DNA from: an uncultured Bacteroidota bacterium
GTDB taxonomy: Bacteria > Bacteroidota > Bacteroidia > Flavobacteriales > Flavobacteriaceae
Direction of reading: 5' to 3'
DNA: 52,692 bases
Assembly: GCA_902574335.1 (NCBI GenBank)
Contig: CACGNO010000003.1
Coordinates: forward strand, 1 to 52,692
The stretch's first letter is position 1; each line of letters opens with the position of its first letter. The notes beneath the pieces were generated by a model. The model did not search any database. It was given only the letters and a program-made list of their open reading frames with translations, and had not been told where the DNA came from. Shown one piece after another: positions 28,383 to 38,205 of the stretch. Made by a program: the position numbers and the translations under genes.

Positions 28383-29447
28383 ATGCAAGATCTTAACAAG
28401 AAAGCAGAGAAATTATTAAAAAAATTAATTTCAATTAAATCTTTTTCCTTCAAAGAGGATAAAACTGCTGACTATTTAGAAAATTGGTTTAAAGAAAATG
28501 ATATTAAAACATGTAGATCAGTCAATAATGTTTATGCTTACAACAAGAATTTTCAAAAAAACAAACCTACCTTATTATTAAATTCTCATCATGATACTGT
28601 TGAACCTAATGATGGATACACTAATGACCCTTATGAGCCAATTACAAAGGATGGTAAATTATATGGATTAGGCAGTAATGATGCGGGAATTTCATTAGTT
28701 TGCTTAATTATGGTTTTTATTCATTTTTATGATAGAGAGGACTTAAACTTCAACATAATTATCTTAGCATCAGCTGAAGAGGAAAGGTCCGGTAAGAATG
28801 GAATAAAAAGTGTTATTCCTCTCCTGCCAAAAATAGATTTAGCAATTATTGGAGAACCGACAAAAATGGATGTAGCAATTGCTGAGAAAGGGTTAATTGT
28901 TTTTGACTTGATTGTCAAAGGTAAATCATCACATGCCGCTCACGAAAATGATAAAAACCCAATAGTCAAATCAAGCGAAATTATTAGACAAATTTCAAAT
29001 ATAACCTTCTCTAAGACTTCAGACTTACTTGGTGATGTTAAATTAACTGTAACTCAAATAAATGCTGGAGTTCAACACAATGTTATTCCATCCGATGTTA
29101 AAATTGTTTTAGATGCTAGAATTAATGACAAATATTCAAATAAGGAGATTTTTAATTATTTAAAACAAAATCTTGATTGTGAGGTTAAACCAAGAAGTTT
29201 AGATTTAAACTCTTCATCAATTTCCAGAAATCATAAAATTATTTTGGCTGCTGAAAACCTAAATTTTAAAAAATATGGATCACCTACTCTATCAGATCAA
29301 GCAAAAATTGATTGTAAATCTATTAAATTAGGTCCTGGTGATTCTTTAAGATCACATACTGCAAATGAATTTGTTTATGTTGATGAAATAAAAGATGGCA
29401 TAAATAAATACATTTTACTAATTGAAGAATATAATTCACTAATATAA
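28383..29447 (+). CDS. argE: M20 family deacetylase, ArgE-like (N-acetylcitrulline/acetylornithine type)
   Basis: This zinc peptidase-fold protein of 354 residues has metal-ligand motifs LLNSHHDTVEP, GLGSNDAG, SAEEERSG and IGEPT, and a dimerisation domain with KGKSSHAAHENDKNP. Bacteroidota make arginine through acylated citrulline, so the substrate is more likely N-acetylcitrulline than acetylornithine; this is family knowledge, not visible in the sequence. The other arg genes are not in the window. A sulfatase gene follows after 5 nt. Confidence 0.85.
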   Translation: MQDLNKKAEKLLKKLISIKSFSFKEDKTADYLENWFKENDIKTCRSVNNVYAYNKNFQKNKPTLLLNSHHDTVEPNDGYTNDPYEPITKDGKLYGLGSNDAGISLVCLIMVFIHFYDREDLNFNIIILASAEEERSGKNGIKSVIPLLPKIDLAIIGEPTKMDVAIAEKGLIVFDLIVKGKSSHAAHENDKNPIVKSSEIIRQISNITFSKTSDLLGDVKLTVTQINAGVQHNVIPSDVKIVLDARINDKYSNKEIFNYLKQNLDCEVKPRSLDLNSSSISRNHKIILAAENLNFKKYGSPTLSDQAKIDCKSIKLGPGDSLRSHTANEFVYVDEIKDGINKYILLIEEYNSLI

Positions 29448-29452
29448 ACACC

Positions 29453-30922
29453 ATGACAACTAGAAACATTTTTAAACTCCTATTTATTTTATTTATTATA
29501 ATATCATGTGCTAATTTATCTGATAAAAAACCAAATATTATAGTATTTATTGCTGATGATGTTAGTTGGGACGATATTGGCTGTTATGGAAATAATGATG
29601 TTGTAACTCCTAATATTGATTCGCTAGCAAAAAATGGATTAATATTTAAAAATGCCTACTTGACCACTAGCTCATGTAGCCCAAGTAGAAATTCTATCCT
29701 TACTGGAAGATATCCACACAACACTGGCGCAGCTGAATTACACACAGAACCACCAGTTGAAATGATATCTTTTGTTGAATTATTAAAAGATGATGGATAT
29801 CATACTTTACAAGCAGGAAAATTTCACATGGGTGAATATGCAAAAAGGGGGTTTGATCAGGTAAATGAAAATAAAAAGGCAAATGGACCAGGTGGTGAAA
29901 AGTTATGGGTAGAATCCGTTAAAAATAGACCAAAATCAAAACCTTTCTTTATGTGGTTTGCTTCATATGATGCTCATCGAGTTTGGGGAGATAACGAATT
30001 TTCAGGAACTCACAATCCAGATCTAATAAAAGTTCCAGAATATCTTGTTGACGGAGATTTAACTCGTTTGGATTTAGCTGATTATTATGATGAAATAACA
30101 AGATTTGATTTCCATATTGGAAAAGTTATCTCTGAGTTAAAAGCTCAAGGAGAATATGAAAACACTTTAATTATAGTCATGGCTGATAATGGTAGACCTT
30201 TTCCTCACAGTAAAACAAGGTTGAATGATCAAGGTGTTAAAACACCATTTATCATCCATTACCCCGAATTACTGAAAGAAAATAATGTTGTGAATAGCTT
30301 GATTAGCTCTATCGATATTGCTCCAACTTTACTCGATATTGCTGAAATTGAAATAAAAGATAATTTTCAAGGAAGAAGCTTCTACAGCCTTATTAAAAAT
30401 CCAAATCAAAAATTTAGAAACTATGTATTTGCTGAACATAATTGGCATGATTATGAGTCTTATCAAAGAATGGTTAGAAACGATAGGTATTTATATATTT
30501 TAAATTCTAGACCTGATTTTCCACAAGAAGGCCCTTTGGATGCTATAAATAGTCCTACTTACATAGATCTTAAAACAGCACAAAAAAACAATACTATTAC
30601 TAAGATTCAAGCTGAAATCTTTATTCAACCTAGACAAGCAGAGGAATTATATGATTTAATTAATGACCCATATCAGTTTAATAATCTTATATCTAGTGAA
30701 AAAATAGAAGATGAATATTTATTGCTAAAAAATATTTTAAATAATTGGATAACAGAAACTGGAGACTCAAAACCAATCCAGATAACAAACGATTGGTATC
30801 TTAGAGAACAAGAGCCATTTAACGAATCATCATTACTTAAGACTGAATTTCATGGAATTAGAGGAGAAATGCCTGGAAAGTCAACAAATGCAGTCAAAAA
30901 CAATAATAAGGGTCCTTTTTAA
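29453..30922 (+). CDS. Sulfatase (S1 family), lipoprotein
   Basis: The protein has 489 residues. It begins with a lipoprotein signal ending IIISC (lipidated Cys 19), so it is probably anchored in the outer membrane facing periplasm or surface. The sulfatase core starts with NIIVFIADD (metal aspartates 35-36) and has the formylglycine motif CSPSR with Cys 75, followed by LTGRYPHNTGA. VMADNGRPFPHSK provides further metal ligands. It resembles heparan N-sulfatase-like (S1_8) members, but the target is unknown. Cys-type sulfatases need a formylglycine-generating enzyme, not in the window. The gene sits behind argE, far from the polysaccharide locus at the right end. Confidence 0.9.
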   Translation: MTTRNIFKLLFILFIIISCANLSDKKPNIIVFIADDVSWDDIGCYGNNDVVTPNIDSLAKNGLIFKNAYLTTSSCSPSRNSILTGRYPHNTGAAELHTEPPVEMISFVELLKDDGYHTLQAGKFHMGEYAKRGFDQVNENKKANGPGGEKLWVESVKNRPKSKPFFMWFASYDAHRVWGDNEFSGTHNPDLIKVPEYLVDGDLTRLDLADYYDEITRFDFHIGKVISELKAQGEYENTLIIVMADNGRPFPHSKTRLNDQGVKTPFIIHYPELLKENNVVNSLISSIDIAPTLLDIAEIEIKDNFQGRSFYSLIKNPNQKFRNYVFAEHNWHDYESYQRMVRNDRYLYILNSRPDFPQEGPLDAINSPTYIDLKTAQKNNTITKIQAEIFIQPRQAEELYDLINDPYQFNNLISSEKIEDEYLLLKNILNNWITETGDSKPIQITNDWYLREQEPFNESSLLKTEFHGIRGEMPGKSTNAVKNNNKGPF

Positions 30923-30923
30923 T

Positions 30924-32327
30924 CTAAATATGTAATGGCCTATTATCTAATGCAGATAAAGCGGCTTCCTTCATTGCTTCTGAATATGTTGGATGTGGGT
31001 GACTCATAATTGAAATATCTTCACAAGAGGCTCTAAATTCCATAGCAGTAACCCCCTCTACAATTAAATCAGCTGCTCTTGCTCCAATAATGTGTACACC
31101 AAGAATCTCATCAGATTTTTTATCTGCGATGATCTTAACAAAACCATCCAGATCTGAACTAGCTCTTGACCTTCCTAAAGCTCTCATTGGAAATTTTCCA
31201 ACTTTATAGTCTACATTATCATCGATTAGCTGTTGCTCTGTTCTACCAACAGAGGAAACCTCAGGCCATGTATAAATAACATTAGGCACTAAGTTATAAT
31301 CAATGTGAGGTTTTTCGCCTTTTAAAATTTCAGCTACTGCTATACCTTCCTCCTCTGCTTTGTGAGCTAACATTGGACCACTAATAACATCTCCAATAGC
31401 ATATATGTTCTCAGCATTTGTCTTAAATTTTGAATCCGTCACAATTTTTCCAGCAGAATCTATCTCAACTCCAACATTTTCCAAACCTAAACCTTCTGTA
31501 TATGCTTTTCTACCAACAGAAACTAAACAATAGTCACATTCAAAAGTTTTTATTTCATCATTATTATTTTTTGCTTTAACAGTGATGATATTTTCTTTAT
31601 TTTCAACTTCAAAAACCTTGTGAGATAAGTAAAAATTTATTTTTTGTTTCTTTAAAATTTTTAGTAGTTCCTTAGAAATATCGGTATCCATAAAAGGCGT
31701 GATTTTATCAGAATATTCTATTACACTAACCTCAGAACCTAATCTTTTATACACCTGTCCAAGCTCTAAACCAATCACACCCCCTCCAATAATAATTAAG
31801 TGTTTTGGTATTTCATTCAAAGAAAGTGCTTCTGTTGATGTGATAACTCTTTTTTTGTCAATATTTATAAATGGTAAAGATATTGGCTTAGATCCTGTTG
31901 CAATAATACACTTATCAAATATTATATTGGGTTTCTTTTCTGCAATTTTTAATGTGTTATTATTAATAAACGATGCTTTACCTTCAAATACAGTGATTTT
32001 GTTTTTATTCATTAAATAATCAATCCCTTTAACGGTTTGCTGAACTACCCCGTCTTTCCTTTCAATCATCTTTTTAAAGTTGAGGTTAATTTTTCCTAAA
32101 ATTTCTATACCATGATTTTCTGCATGTTTTATAATATCTTCATAATGATGAGATGAATCTAAAAGTGATTTTGAAGGAATACAACCAACATTTAGGCATG
32201 TACCACCAAGTGATTTATATTTTTCTATTATTGCTGTCTTGAATCCTAACTGTGCTAATCTTATCGCACATACGTATCCTCCAGGGCCTGAACCGATAAC
32301 AACAACATCAAACTTATTTTCTGACAT
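30924..32327 (-). CDS. lpdA: Dihydrolipoyl dehydrogenase
   Basis: This FAD enzyme of 467 residues is the shared E3 of the 2-oxo acid dehydrogenase complexes. VVVIGSGPGGYVCAIRLAQLG binds FAD, GGTCLNVGCIPSK carries the redox disulfide, IIGGGVIGLELGQV binds NAD and the C-terminal SHPHPTYSEAMKEA holds the catalytic His/Glu. ATG 32327 was chosen over 32351; a TATTTTTG box 5 nt upstream of it supports this. Confidence 0.96.
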   Translation of the reverse strand: MSENKFDVVVIGSGPGGYVCAIRLAQLGFKTAIIEKYKSLGGTCLNVGCIPSKSLLDSSHHYEDIIKHAENHGIEILGKINLNFKKMIERKDGVVQQTVKGIDYLMNKNKITVFEGKASFINNNTLKIAEKKPNIIFDKCIIATGSKPISLPFINIDKKRVITSTEALSLNEIPKHLIIIGGGVIGLELGQVYKRLGSEVSVIEYSDKITPFMDTDISKELLKILKKQKINFYLSHKVFEVENKENIITVKAKNNNDEIKTFECDYCLVSVGRKAYTEGLGLENVGVEIDSAGKIVTDSKFKTNAENIYAIGDVISGPMLAHKAEEEGIAVAEILKGEKPHIDYNLVPNVIYTWPEVSSVGRTEQQLIDDNVDYKVGKFPMRALGRSRASSDLDGFVKIIADKKSDEILGVHIIGARAADLIVEGVTAMEFRASCEDISIMSHPHPTYSEAMKEAALSALDNRPLHI

Positions 32328-32332
32328 TAATA

Positions 32333-32340
32333 CAAAAATA
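32333..32340 (-). promoter_or_regulatory. Predicted -7 promoter box (TATTTTTG) of lpdA
   Basis: This perfect TAnnTTTG match ends 5 nt before ATG 32327. Confidence 0.6.
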
Positions 32341-32425
32341 CAAATGTTCAAATTATTATTTAATCCTTTATTACTTTATTTTAAGATGAAAATTCACCAT
32401 TTTTACAAATATATTAGCTATCATA

Positions 32426-33880
32426 ATGTCAAAACAAAAAACTACTATTAATAAAAACACTAATATTAGTCTTTTTGATTCACTAACGCCTATATTTCTT
32501 TTAGTTGGGTTATTGTATGTTAATGTTAATATTTATGGAGATTCATCTCTAGAGGGATCAAATCAATTTATTTTACTTATTGGAGCCGCCATAGCATTTT
32601 TAGTCGGACTCAAAAATAAAATAAAAGTAGATTTCATATTCAATACAATATCAAAAAACATTAAATCGATAAGTAATCCTATAATAATCTTATTACTTGT
32701 AGGAGCTCTTTCAGGAACTTGGTTATTGAGTGGTGTTATTCCATCCATGATATACTATGGTTTTAATATAATAAATGCATCTTTTTTTCTTCCTGCATGT
32801 GTTATAATAAGTGCTATCGTTGCTATTGCTACAGGAAGTAGTTGGTCAACATCTGCAACAATAGGAATTGCATTGATTGGAATTGGCAAAGCACTTGGTT
32901 TCGAAGTTGGTGTTGTTGCCGGGGCTGTAATATCTGGTGCATATTTTGGTGATAAAATGTCACCTCTAAGCGATACAACAAATTTAGCTGCAGCAGTTGC
33001 AGGGTCAAATTTATTTGATCATATAAAATATATGATGATAACAACTGTACCAACCATATGCATTGCTCTTGTTTTTTTTGTTTTTTATAATTTATTTAAC
33101 CTTCCCTCTGAAAATTTAAATACTGTGAACTATATAGAATCAATTAAAGATTTTTTCTATATCTCACCTATATTATTTATTGTTCCACTAATTGTTGTTT
33201 TAATGATTATTAAGAAAATAAATCCAATTATCTCATTATTTGTAGGGACCATAGCTGCGGCATTATTTACATTAATATTTCAATCAGAATTAATTGATAA
33301 CATTATAAATCAAAATTCTAACATTGAAGTTTCTACTTACACAATTATTATGGATTCTATAGTTTCCAAAACTACTATTGAAACAAATACTTTATTTTTA
33401 AACGAATTATTGACATCAGGAGGAATGAGTGGCATGTTAGATACAATATGGCTTGTAATATGTGCAATGATTTTTGGTGGTGTTATGGAAGCAATAGGAG
33501 CTCTAAAAAGTATAAGTTTGTCGTTGTTAAATATTGCAAAATCTACCCTTAATTTGTTTGCTAGTACGATATTAAGTTGTATAACAGTCAATATTACCGC
33601 ATCTGATCAATACCTATCAATAGTAATTCCAGGGAAAATGTTTTCAGAAGCTTTCCGAGATAGAAAACTTTCTAACGTCAACTTAAGTAGAACGATTGAA
33701 GATTCAGGAACAGTAACTTCAGTATTGATTCCGTGGAACACTTGCGGAGCTTACCAATCCAGTGTTCTTAATGTTAGTGTTTTTGACTATTTTGTATATG
33801 CAATATTTAATTGGCTTAGTCCATTTATGACATTATTTATTGCAGCTATTAATTATAAAATTAAAAAAGTATTGAATTGA
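32426..33880 (+). CDS. nhaC: Na+/H+ antiporter, NhaC family
   Basis: This inner-membrane protein of 484 residues has about 11-12 hydrophobic segments. ATGSSWSTSATIGIALIGIGKALG and SGAYFGDKMSPLSDTTNLA are the NhaC signature regions with the conserved Asp residues, and the late segment with NITASDQYLSIVIPGKMF and LIPWNTCGA is the repeat counterpart. It would exchange Na+ for H+, fitting a marine host. It is first in an operon with ftsK, lolA, lptF and ribB; ftsK overlaps it by 4 nt. Confidence 0.9.
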   Translation: MSKQKTTINKNTNISLFDSLTPIFLLVGLLYVNVNIYGDSSLEGSNQFILLIGAAIAFLVGLKNKIKVDFIFNTISKNIKSISNPIIILLLVGALSGTWLLSGVIPSMIYYGFNIINASFFLPACVIISAIVAIATGSSWSTSATIGIALIGIGKALGFEVGVVAGAVISGAYFGDKMSPLSDTTNLAAAVAGSNLFDHIKYMMITTVPTICIALVFFVFYNLFNLPSENLNTVNYIESIKDFFYISPILFIVPLIVVLMIIKKINPIISLFVGTIAAALFTLIFQSELIDNIINQNSNIEVSTYTIIMDSIVSKTTIETNTLFLNELLTSGGMSGMLDTIWLVICAMIFGGVMEAIGALKSISLSLLNIAKSTLNLFASTILSCITVNITASDQYLSIVIPGKMFSEAFRDRKLSNVNLSRTIEDSGTVTSVLIPWNTCGAYQSSVLNVSVFDYFVYAIFNWLSPFMTLFIAAINYKIKKVLN

Positions 33881-36189
33881 AAGAGAATACTAATTTAAAA
33901 TACATAACTGGTGTTTTTTTAACATTATTATCCATTATGGTTTTTATATCCATGATTTCATTCTTTTTTTCTTGGACCAAAGACCAATCATCTATAACTG
34001 CACTATTAGACGAATCTATTGAAGTTGAAAACATTGGAAAAAAATTTGGTTTAAGTATATCTTTTTACCTAATCTATAAAGGTTTTGGTATAGGTGCTTT
34101 ATTTCTCCCTGCTCTGACATTTATAATTGGACTTTCACTTACTTTTAATAGTGGAATTAATAAAATTTTAGATAGAACAATTTTATTCATTCTATGTATG
34201 TTTTGGTTTTCATTACTTGCTTCATATTACTTTAAAAATCAAATTTATGGTGGTGTATTTGGATTTGAAATGAAATTAAAAATAATTGAATATGTTGGAG
34301 ATATTGGGTTTATATTTCTTCTATTGTTTGGTTTTTTATCTTTTTTGATAATAAAATTAAAATTTAGGCCTGTTGATTTACATAAATTTTTAAATCAGAT
34401 AGTTTATAATTTAAAAAACAGATTACCTAAAAAAGTTAATAACGAAAATATATATGATGAAATTGAAAAAGAGGAGAACGATGAAGATATTTCTGCCCCC
34501 AATGATAAAGAACCCGAAGAAAACACAGTTTCATCAAGTGCTATTAAACCTACTATTAAAAATTTCTCTAATGTAAATAAAGAAATAGATGAGAAAAACA
34601 TTAAAGATAATAATGTAGAAATTGAAATAAACAAAGTCACTGACGAAGAAACTATTACTGAAAAACAAAAGAAAATTTTAGATGAATTTGGTGAATTTGA
34701 TGAAACATTAGAGCTGCCTTCATTTAAAATTCCTGAATTAAAGCTTTTAAATGATTATGGAAAAAATACATCAATTACTGTAAATCAAGAAGAACTTGAA
34801 GCTAACAAAGAAAAAATTATTGAAACACTACAGAATTATAATATAGCAATAGCAAATGCCAAAGCCACTATTGGTCCAACTGTTACTTTATATGAAATAA
34901 TTCCTGCCGCTGGTGTAAGAATTTCTAAAATAAAAAGTCTTGAAGATGATATTGCTCTATCCTTATCAGCTCTCGGAATAAGAATTATTGCACCTATCCC
35001 TGGAAAAGGAACAATTGGAATAGAGGTTCCAAATAAAGACAGAAAGATTGTTTCTATGAAATCTCTTATAAGTTCAAAAAAATATCAGGAAGCTGAAATG
35101 GAATTACCCTTAGCACTTGGTAAAACAATCAGTAATGATACCTTAGTTACAGATTTAACTAAAATGCCCCATTTGCTAGTAGCTGGCGCTACAGGACAAG
35201 GCAAGTCTGTTGGTATCAATGCAATTATTACTTCTATTTTATATAAAAAACATCCAGCTGAGGTTAAATTTATTTTAGTTGATCCTAAAAAAGTTGAACT
35301 AACTCTTTTTAATAAAATTGAAAGACATTATTTGGCAAAACTTCCAGACTCTGATGAACCTATTATAACTGATACTAAGAAAGTTGTAAGAACATTAAAA
35401 TCTTTATGTATGGAGATGGATAAAAGATATGAGCTTTTAAAGGATGCTACATGTAGAAATATTAAGGAATACAACAAAAAGTACAAGACAAGAATTTTAA
35501 ACCCTAATGATGGGCATAAGTTTTTGCCCTACCTAGTATTAATTGTTGATGAATTTGCTGATATTATAATGACTGCTGGCAAGGAAGTTGAAACACCAAT
35601 TGGAAGATTAGCGCAACTAGCTAGAGCAGTTGGTATTCATTTAATAATTGCTACCCAAAGACCTTCAGTTAATGTAATCACCGGTTTAATAAAAGCTAAT
35701 TTTCCAGCAAGAATAGCATTCAAAGTTACTTCAAAAGTAGATTCAAGAACAATTCTTGATTCTGGTGGCGCTGATCAATTAATTGGAAATGGCGACATGT
35801 TATACACAAAAGGAAATGATTTAATTAGATTGCAATGTGGATTTGTTGATTTAGATGAAATTGAAAAGATTACCGATATAATTGGATCTCAAAGAGGTTA
35901 TTCAAATGCATATCTCTTACCTGAATGTGAAGAAGATAACATATCCACAATTAATGATGATGTGGGAGATAGAGATCCGCTATTCAATGATGCAGCAGAA
36001 ATTGTTGTAAATGCCCAACAAGGATCTGCATCTCTTTTACAAAGAAAAATGAAACTTGGTTATAACAGAGCTGGCAGAATTATTGATCAACTTGAGGCTG
36101 CTGGAATAGTTGGTCCATTTGAAGGAAGTAAAGCTAGAGCTGTTTTAGTTAAGGATTTAATGGACCTTAAAGAATTACTTGACAATTAA
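33877..36189 (+). CDS. ftsK: DNA translocase FtsK
   Basis: The protein has 770 residues. The first 160 contain four membrane segments, followed by an acidic, Glu/Asn-rich linker (about 190-270), the alpha/beta motor domain with Walker A GATGQGKSVGIN and Walker B LVLIVDEFAD, and a C-terminal winged-helix gamma domain (ASLLQRKMKLGYNRAGRIIDQLEAAGIVGP). It pumps DNA toward dif during chromosome segregation at the septum. The start is TTG 33877, sharing TTGA with the nhaC stop. lolA follows with an 11-nt overlap. Confidence 0.96.
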   Translation: MKENTNLKYITGVFLTLLSIMVFISMISFFFSWTKDQSSITALLDESIEVENIGKKFGLSISFYLIYKGFGIGALFLPALTFIIGLSLTFNSGINKILDRTILFILCMFWFSLLASYYFKNQIYGGVFGFEMKLKIIEYVGDIGFIFLLLFGFLSFLIIKLKFRPVDLHKFLNQIVYNLKNRLPKKVNNENIYDEIEKEENDEDISAPNDKEPEENTVSSSAIKPTIKNFSNVNKEIDEKNIKDNNVEIEINKVTDEETITEKQKKILDEFGEFDETLELPSFKIPELKLLNDYGKNTSITVNQEELEANKEKIIETLQNYNIAIANAKATIGPTVTLYEIIPAAGVRISKIKSLEDDIALSLSALGIRIIAPIPGKGTIGIEVPNKDRKIVSMKSLISSKKYQEAEMELPLALGKTISNDTLVTDLTKMPHLLVAGATGQGKSVGINAIITSILYKKHPAEVKFILVDPKKVELTLFNKIERHYLAKLPDSDEPIITDTKKVVRTLKSLCMEMDKRYELLKDATCRNIKEYNKKYKTRILNPNDGHKFLPYLVLIVDEFADIIMTAGKEVETPIGRLAQLARAVGIHLIIATQRPSVNVITGLIKANFPARIAFKVTSKVDSRTILDSGGADQLIGNGDMLYTKGNDLIRLQCGFVDLDEIEKITDIIGSQRGYSNAYLLPECEEDNISTINDDVGDRDPLFNDAAEIVVNAQQGSASLLQRKMKLGYNRAGRIIDQLEAAGIVGPFEGSKARAVLVKDLMDLKELLDN

Positions 36190-36775
36190 AATTTTGATTA
36201 ATCATTTATCATACCTTCTTCTTTTATACTTCATTGTTTTTTCACAAAATTTTGTTGATTCTTTCATAAAGCATTATGAAAAAACTGATAATTATTTAAT
36301 GGAATTTGAATACGTTAGTAAAAACAACAAAGAAATTATTTTTAAAAATAAAGGTGAATTAATTTATTCGAATAACAAATACAGGATAACAATTGATGAT
36401 GTAATCTTTATTTTTGATGGTAATAAACATTACAATATTATCAAGGAAAATATGGAGGTAAATGTTTTAAAATCAAATGAACTATCCAACTATCTTATTC
36501 CATCAAATTTGTCTAAGGTCATTAAAACAAACAAAAACAAACTTAAAATATCATTAAATGAGAAAGTTGTAATATCATATGTTGACGATAATGATTATAA
36601 GTATAAAATTGAAATAGATAAAAACTACAATATTCTTCGAATAGACCAACAATTATCAAAGACTTACTCCAATTCTATTTTTTTTAATAAAATATCATTT
36701 GATCAAGATTTAGATATTAACTTATTTATTTTTAATAAAGCTGATTATAATGATTATTACATTAATGAATTATGA
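36179..36775 (+). CDS. lolA: LolA-like outer-membrane lipoprotein carrier
   Basis: This periplasmic protein of 198 residues has an N-terminal signal (LSYLLLLYFIVFSQ) and then the LolA half-barrel pattern: NYLMEFEYVSKN, a KGELIYSNNKYRI strand pair and IFDGNKHYNI. It would shuttle lipoproteins across the periplasm. The order ftsK-lolA-lptF-ribB is common in Flavobacteriia as I know it and supports the call. The start is TTG 36179; its stop overlaps lptF as ATGA. Confidence 0.85.
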   Translation: MTIKILINHLSYLLLLYFIVFSQNFVDSFIKHYEKTDNYLMEFEYVSKNNKEIIFKNKGELIYSNNKYRITIDDVIFIFDGNKHYNIIKENMEVNVLKSNELSNYLIPSNLSKVIKTNKNKLKISLNEKVVISYVDDNDYKYKIEIDKNYNILRIDQQLSKTYSNSIFFNKISFDQDLDINLFIFNKADYNDYYINEL

Positions 36776-38205
36776 AGATTTTAGATAAATACATATTAAG
36801 ATCCTATTTGACTAAATTCTTTAGTTTCTTTTTTTTAATAATGTTTGTCTTTATTTTTCAAACAATATGGATGTTTATTGATGATTTGGCTGGAAAGGAA
36901 ATTGATTTTGAAATAATTTTTAAGTTTTTAATTTTTTATTGTCCAAAACTGATTCCACTTGTTCTTCCCCTGACGGTTCTTTTGGCATCTATTATGACTT
37001 TTGGAGATTTAGCAGAAAACTATGAGTTTGCGGCTATTAAGTCATCTGGCATATCATTATTTAGATCGATGAAAAGTTTAATGTATTTCAATATTTTACT
37101 TTGTATTGTTGTTTATTTTGTATCAAATAATCTAATTCCCTACTCAGAGTTCAAATCATATAATCTCAGAAAAAATTTAGCAAAAGTTAAACCATCACTT
37201 GCTATTAACGAAGGAATATTTAACGACCTAGGTTTAATGAATATTAAGGTTTCTAATAAATCAGGAATTGACAATTCCAATTTAGAAGATGTTATAATAC
37301 ACAAAACAAACAGAAACAATGACAACACAATAGTTATTAAAGCAAAAAATGGAAAGCTAATTTCTGATGAAGAAAATGATATTTTAAGAATTCAATTAAA
37401 TGATGGATACAGATATGAGGAAATCCTAGCTGAAAATCCAAATTCAAAACAATACAAGCCGCATACACAAATTTATTTTGAAACACACGAAATATTCATT
37501 GATCTAAAACAAATTTATAATGTTGATTTTTCTGAAGAGAGGTATAACAATACATTTAGAATGCAAAATTTGAAACAACTTAATTTCAGTATTGATTCCT
37601 TGGAAAACAAATTAGTTAAGGAGTATGGTAATTTTGGTGATAATTTTTATAGAAGAACAGGAGTTTTTAATTTTCAAACATCATACAATAGACCATTTAA
37701 AAAAAACACTATTGATATAACTAACTACAATACAATTTTAGTAGATTTTGATTTACAATCACAAAAATCAATTATCAATTCAGTTGAAAATAATATTAAC
37801 AATCAGATTGCTAATCTTGACACACAAAAAGCAAACTTTTTTATTCGAGAAAAAATAATTAATCTTCATAAGACAAGCTATCATGATAAATATGCAATAC
37901 CAATTTCGACATTAATATTATTTATTTTGGGTGCACCTCTTGGAGCTATTATAAGAAAAGGAGGTTTTGGATTTCCAGTGGTAACAGCATTAATAATGTT
38001 CCTGTTTTATCATTTTCTAGGAACCTTTGCTAAAAATGCAGCTGAAGATGGAAGTATAACTCCTTTTATTGGAAGTTGGATTTCAAATATCATTATGCTT
38101 CCTCTTGGCATCTATCTTCTTAAACGAGCATCATCCGATAAATCTCTATTAAATATTGATAATATATTTGAAGAACTGAAAAATAACTTAATTAAGATTA
38201 AATGA
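36772..38205 (+). CDS. LptF/LptG family permease (YjgP/YjgQ)
   Basis: This protein of 477 residues has three N-terminal membrane segments, a long periplasmic beta-jellyroll region (about 125-370) and three C-terminal segments. ILDKYILRSYL at the start, LVLPLTVLLASIMTFG and LILFILGAPLGAIIRKGGFG near the end are family motifs. With a partner permease and LptB it extracts lipopolysaccharide from the inner membrane. It overlaps lolA and ribB by ATGA junctions. Confidence 0.92.
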   Translation: MKILDKYILRSYLTKFFSFFFLIMFVFIFQTIWMFIDDLAGKEIDFEIIFKFLIFYCPKLIPLVLPLTVLLASIMTFGDLAENYEFAAIKSSGISLFRSMKSLMYFNILLCIVVYFVSNNLIPYSEFKSYNLRKNLAKVKPSLAINEGIFNDLGLMNIKVSNKSGIDNSNLEDVIIHKTNRNNDNTIVIKAKNGKLISDEENDILRIQLNDGYRYEEILAENPNSKQYKPHTQIYFETHEIFIDLKQIYNVDFSEERYNNTFRMQNLKQLNFSIDSLENKLVKEYGNFGDNFYRRTGVFNFQTSYNRPFKKNTIDITNYNTILVDFDLQSQKSIINSVENNINNQIANLDTQKANFFIREKIINLHKTSYHDKYAIPISTLILFILGAPLGAIIRKGGFGFPVVTALIMFLFYHFLGTFAKNAAEDGSITPFIGSWISNIIMLPLGIYLLKRASSDKSLLNIDNIFEELKNNLIKIK

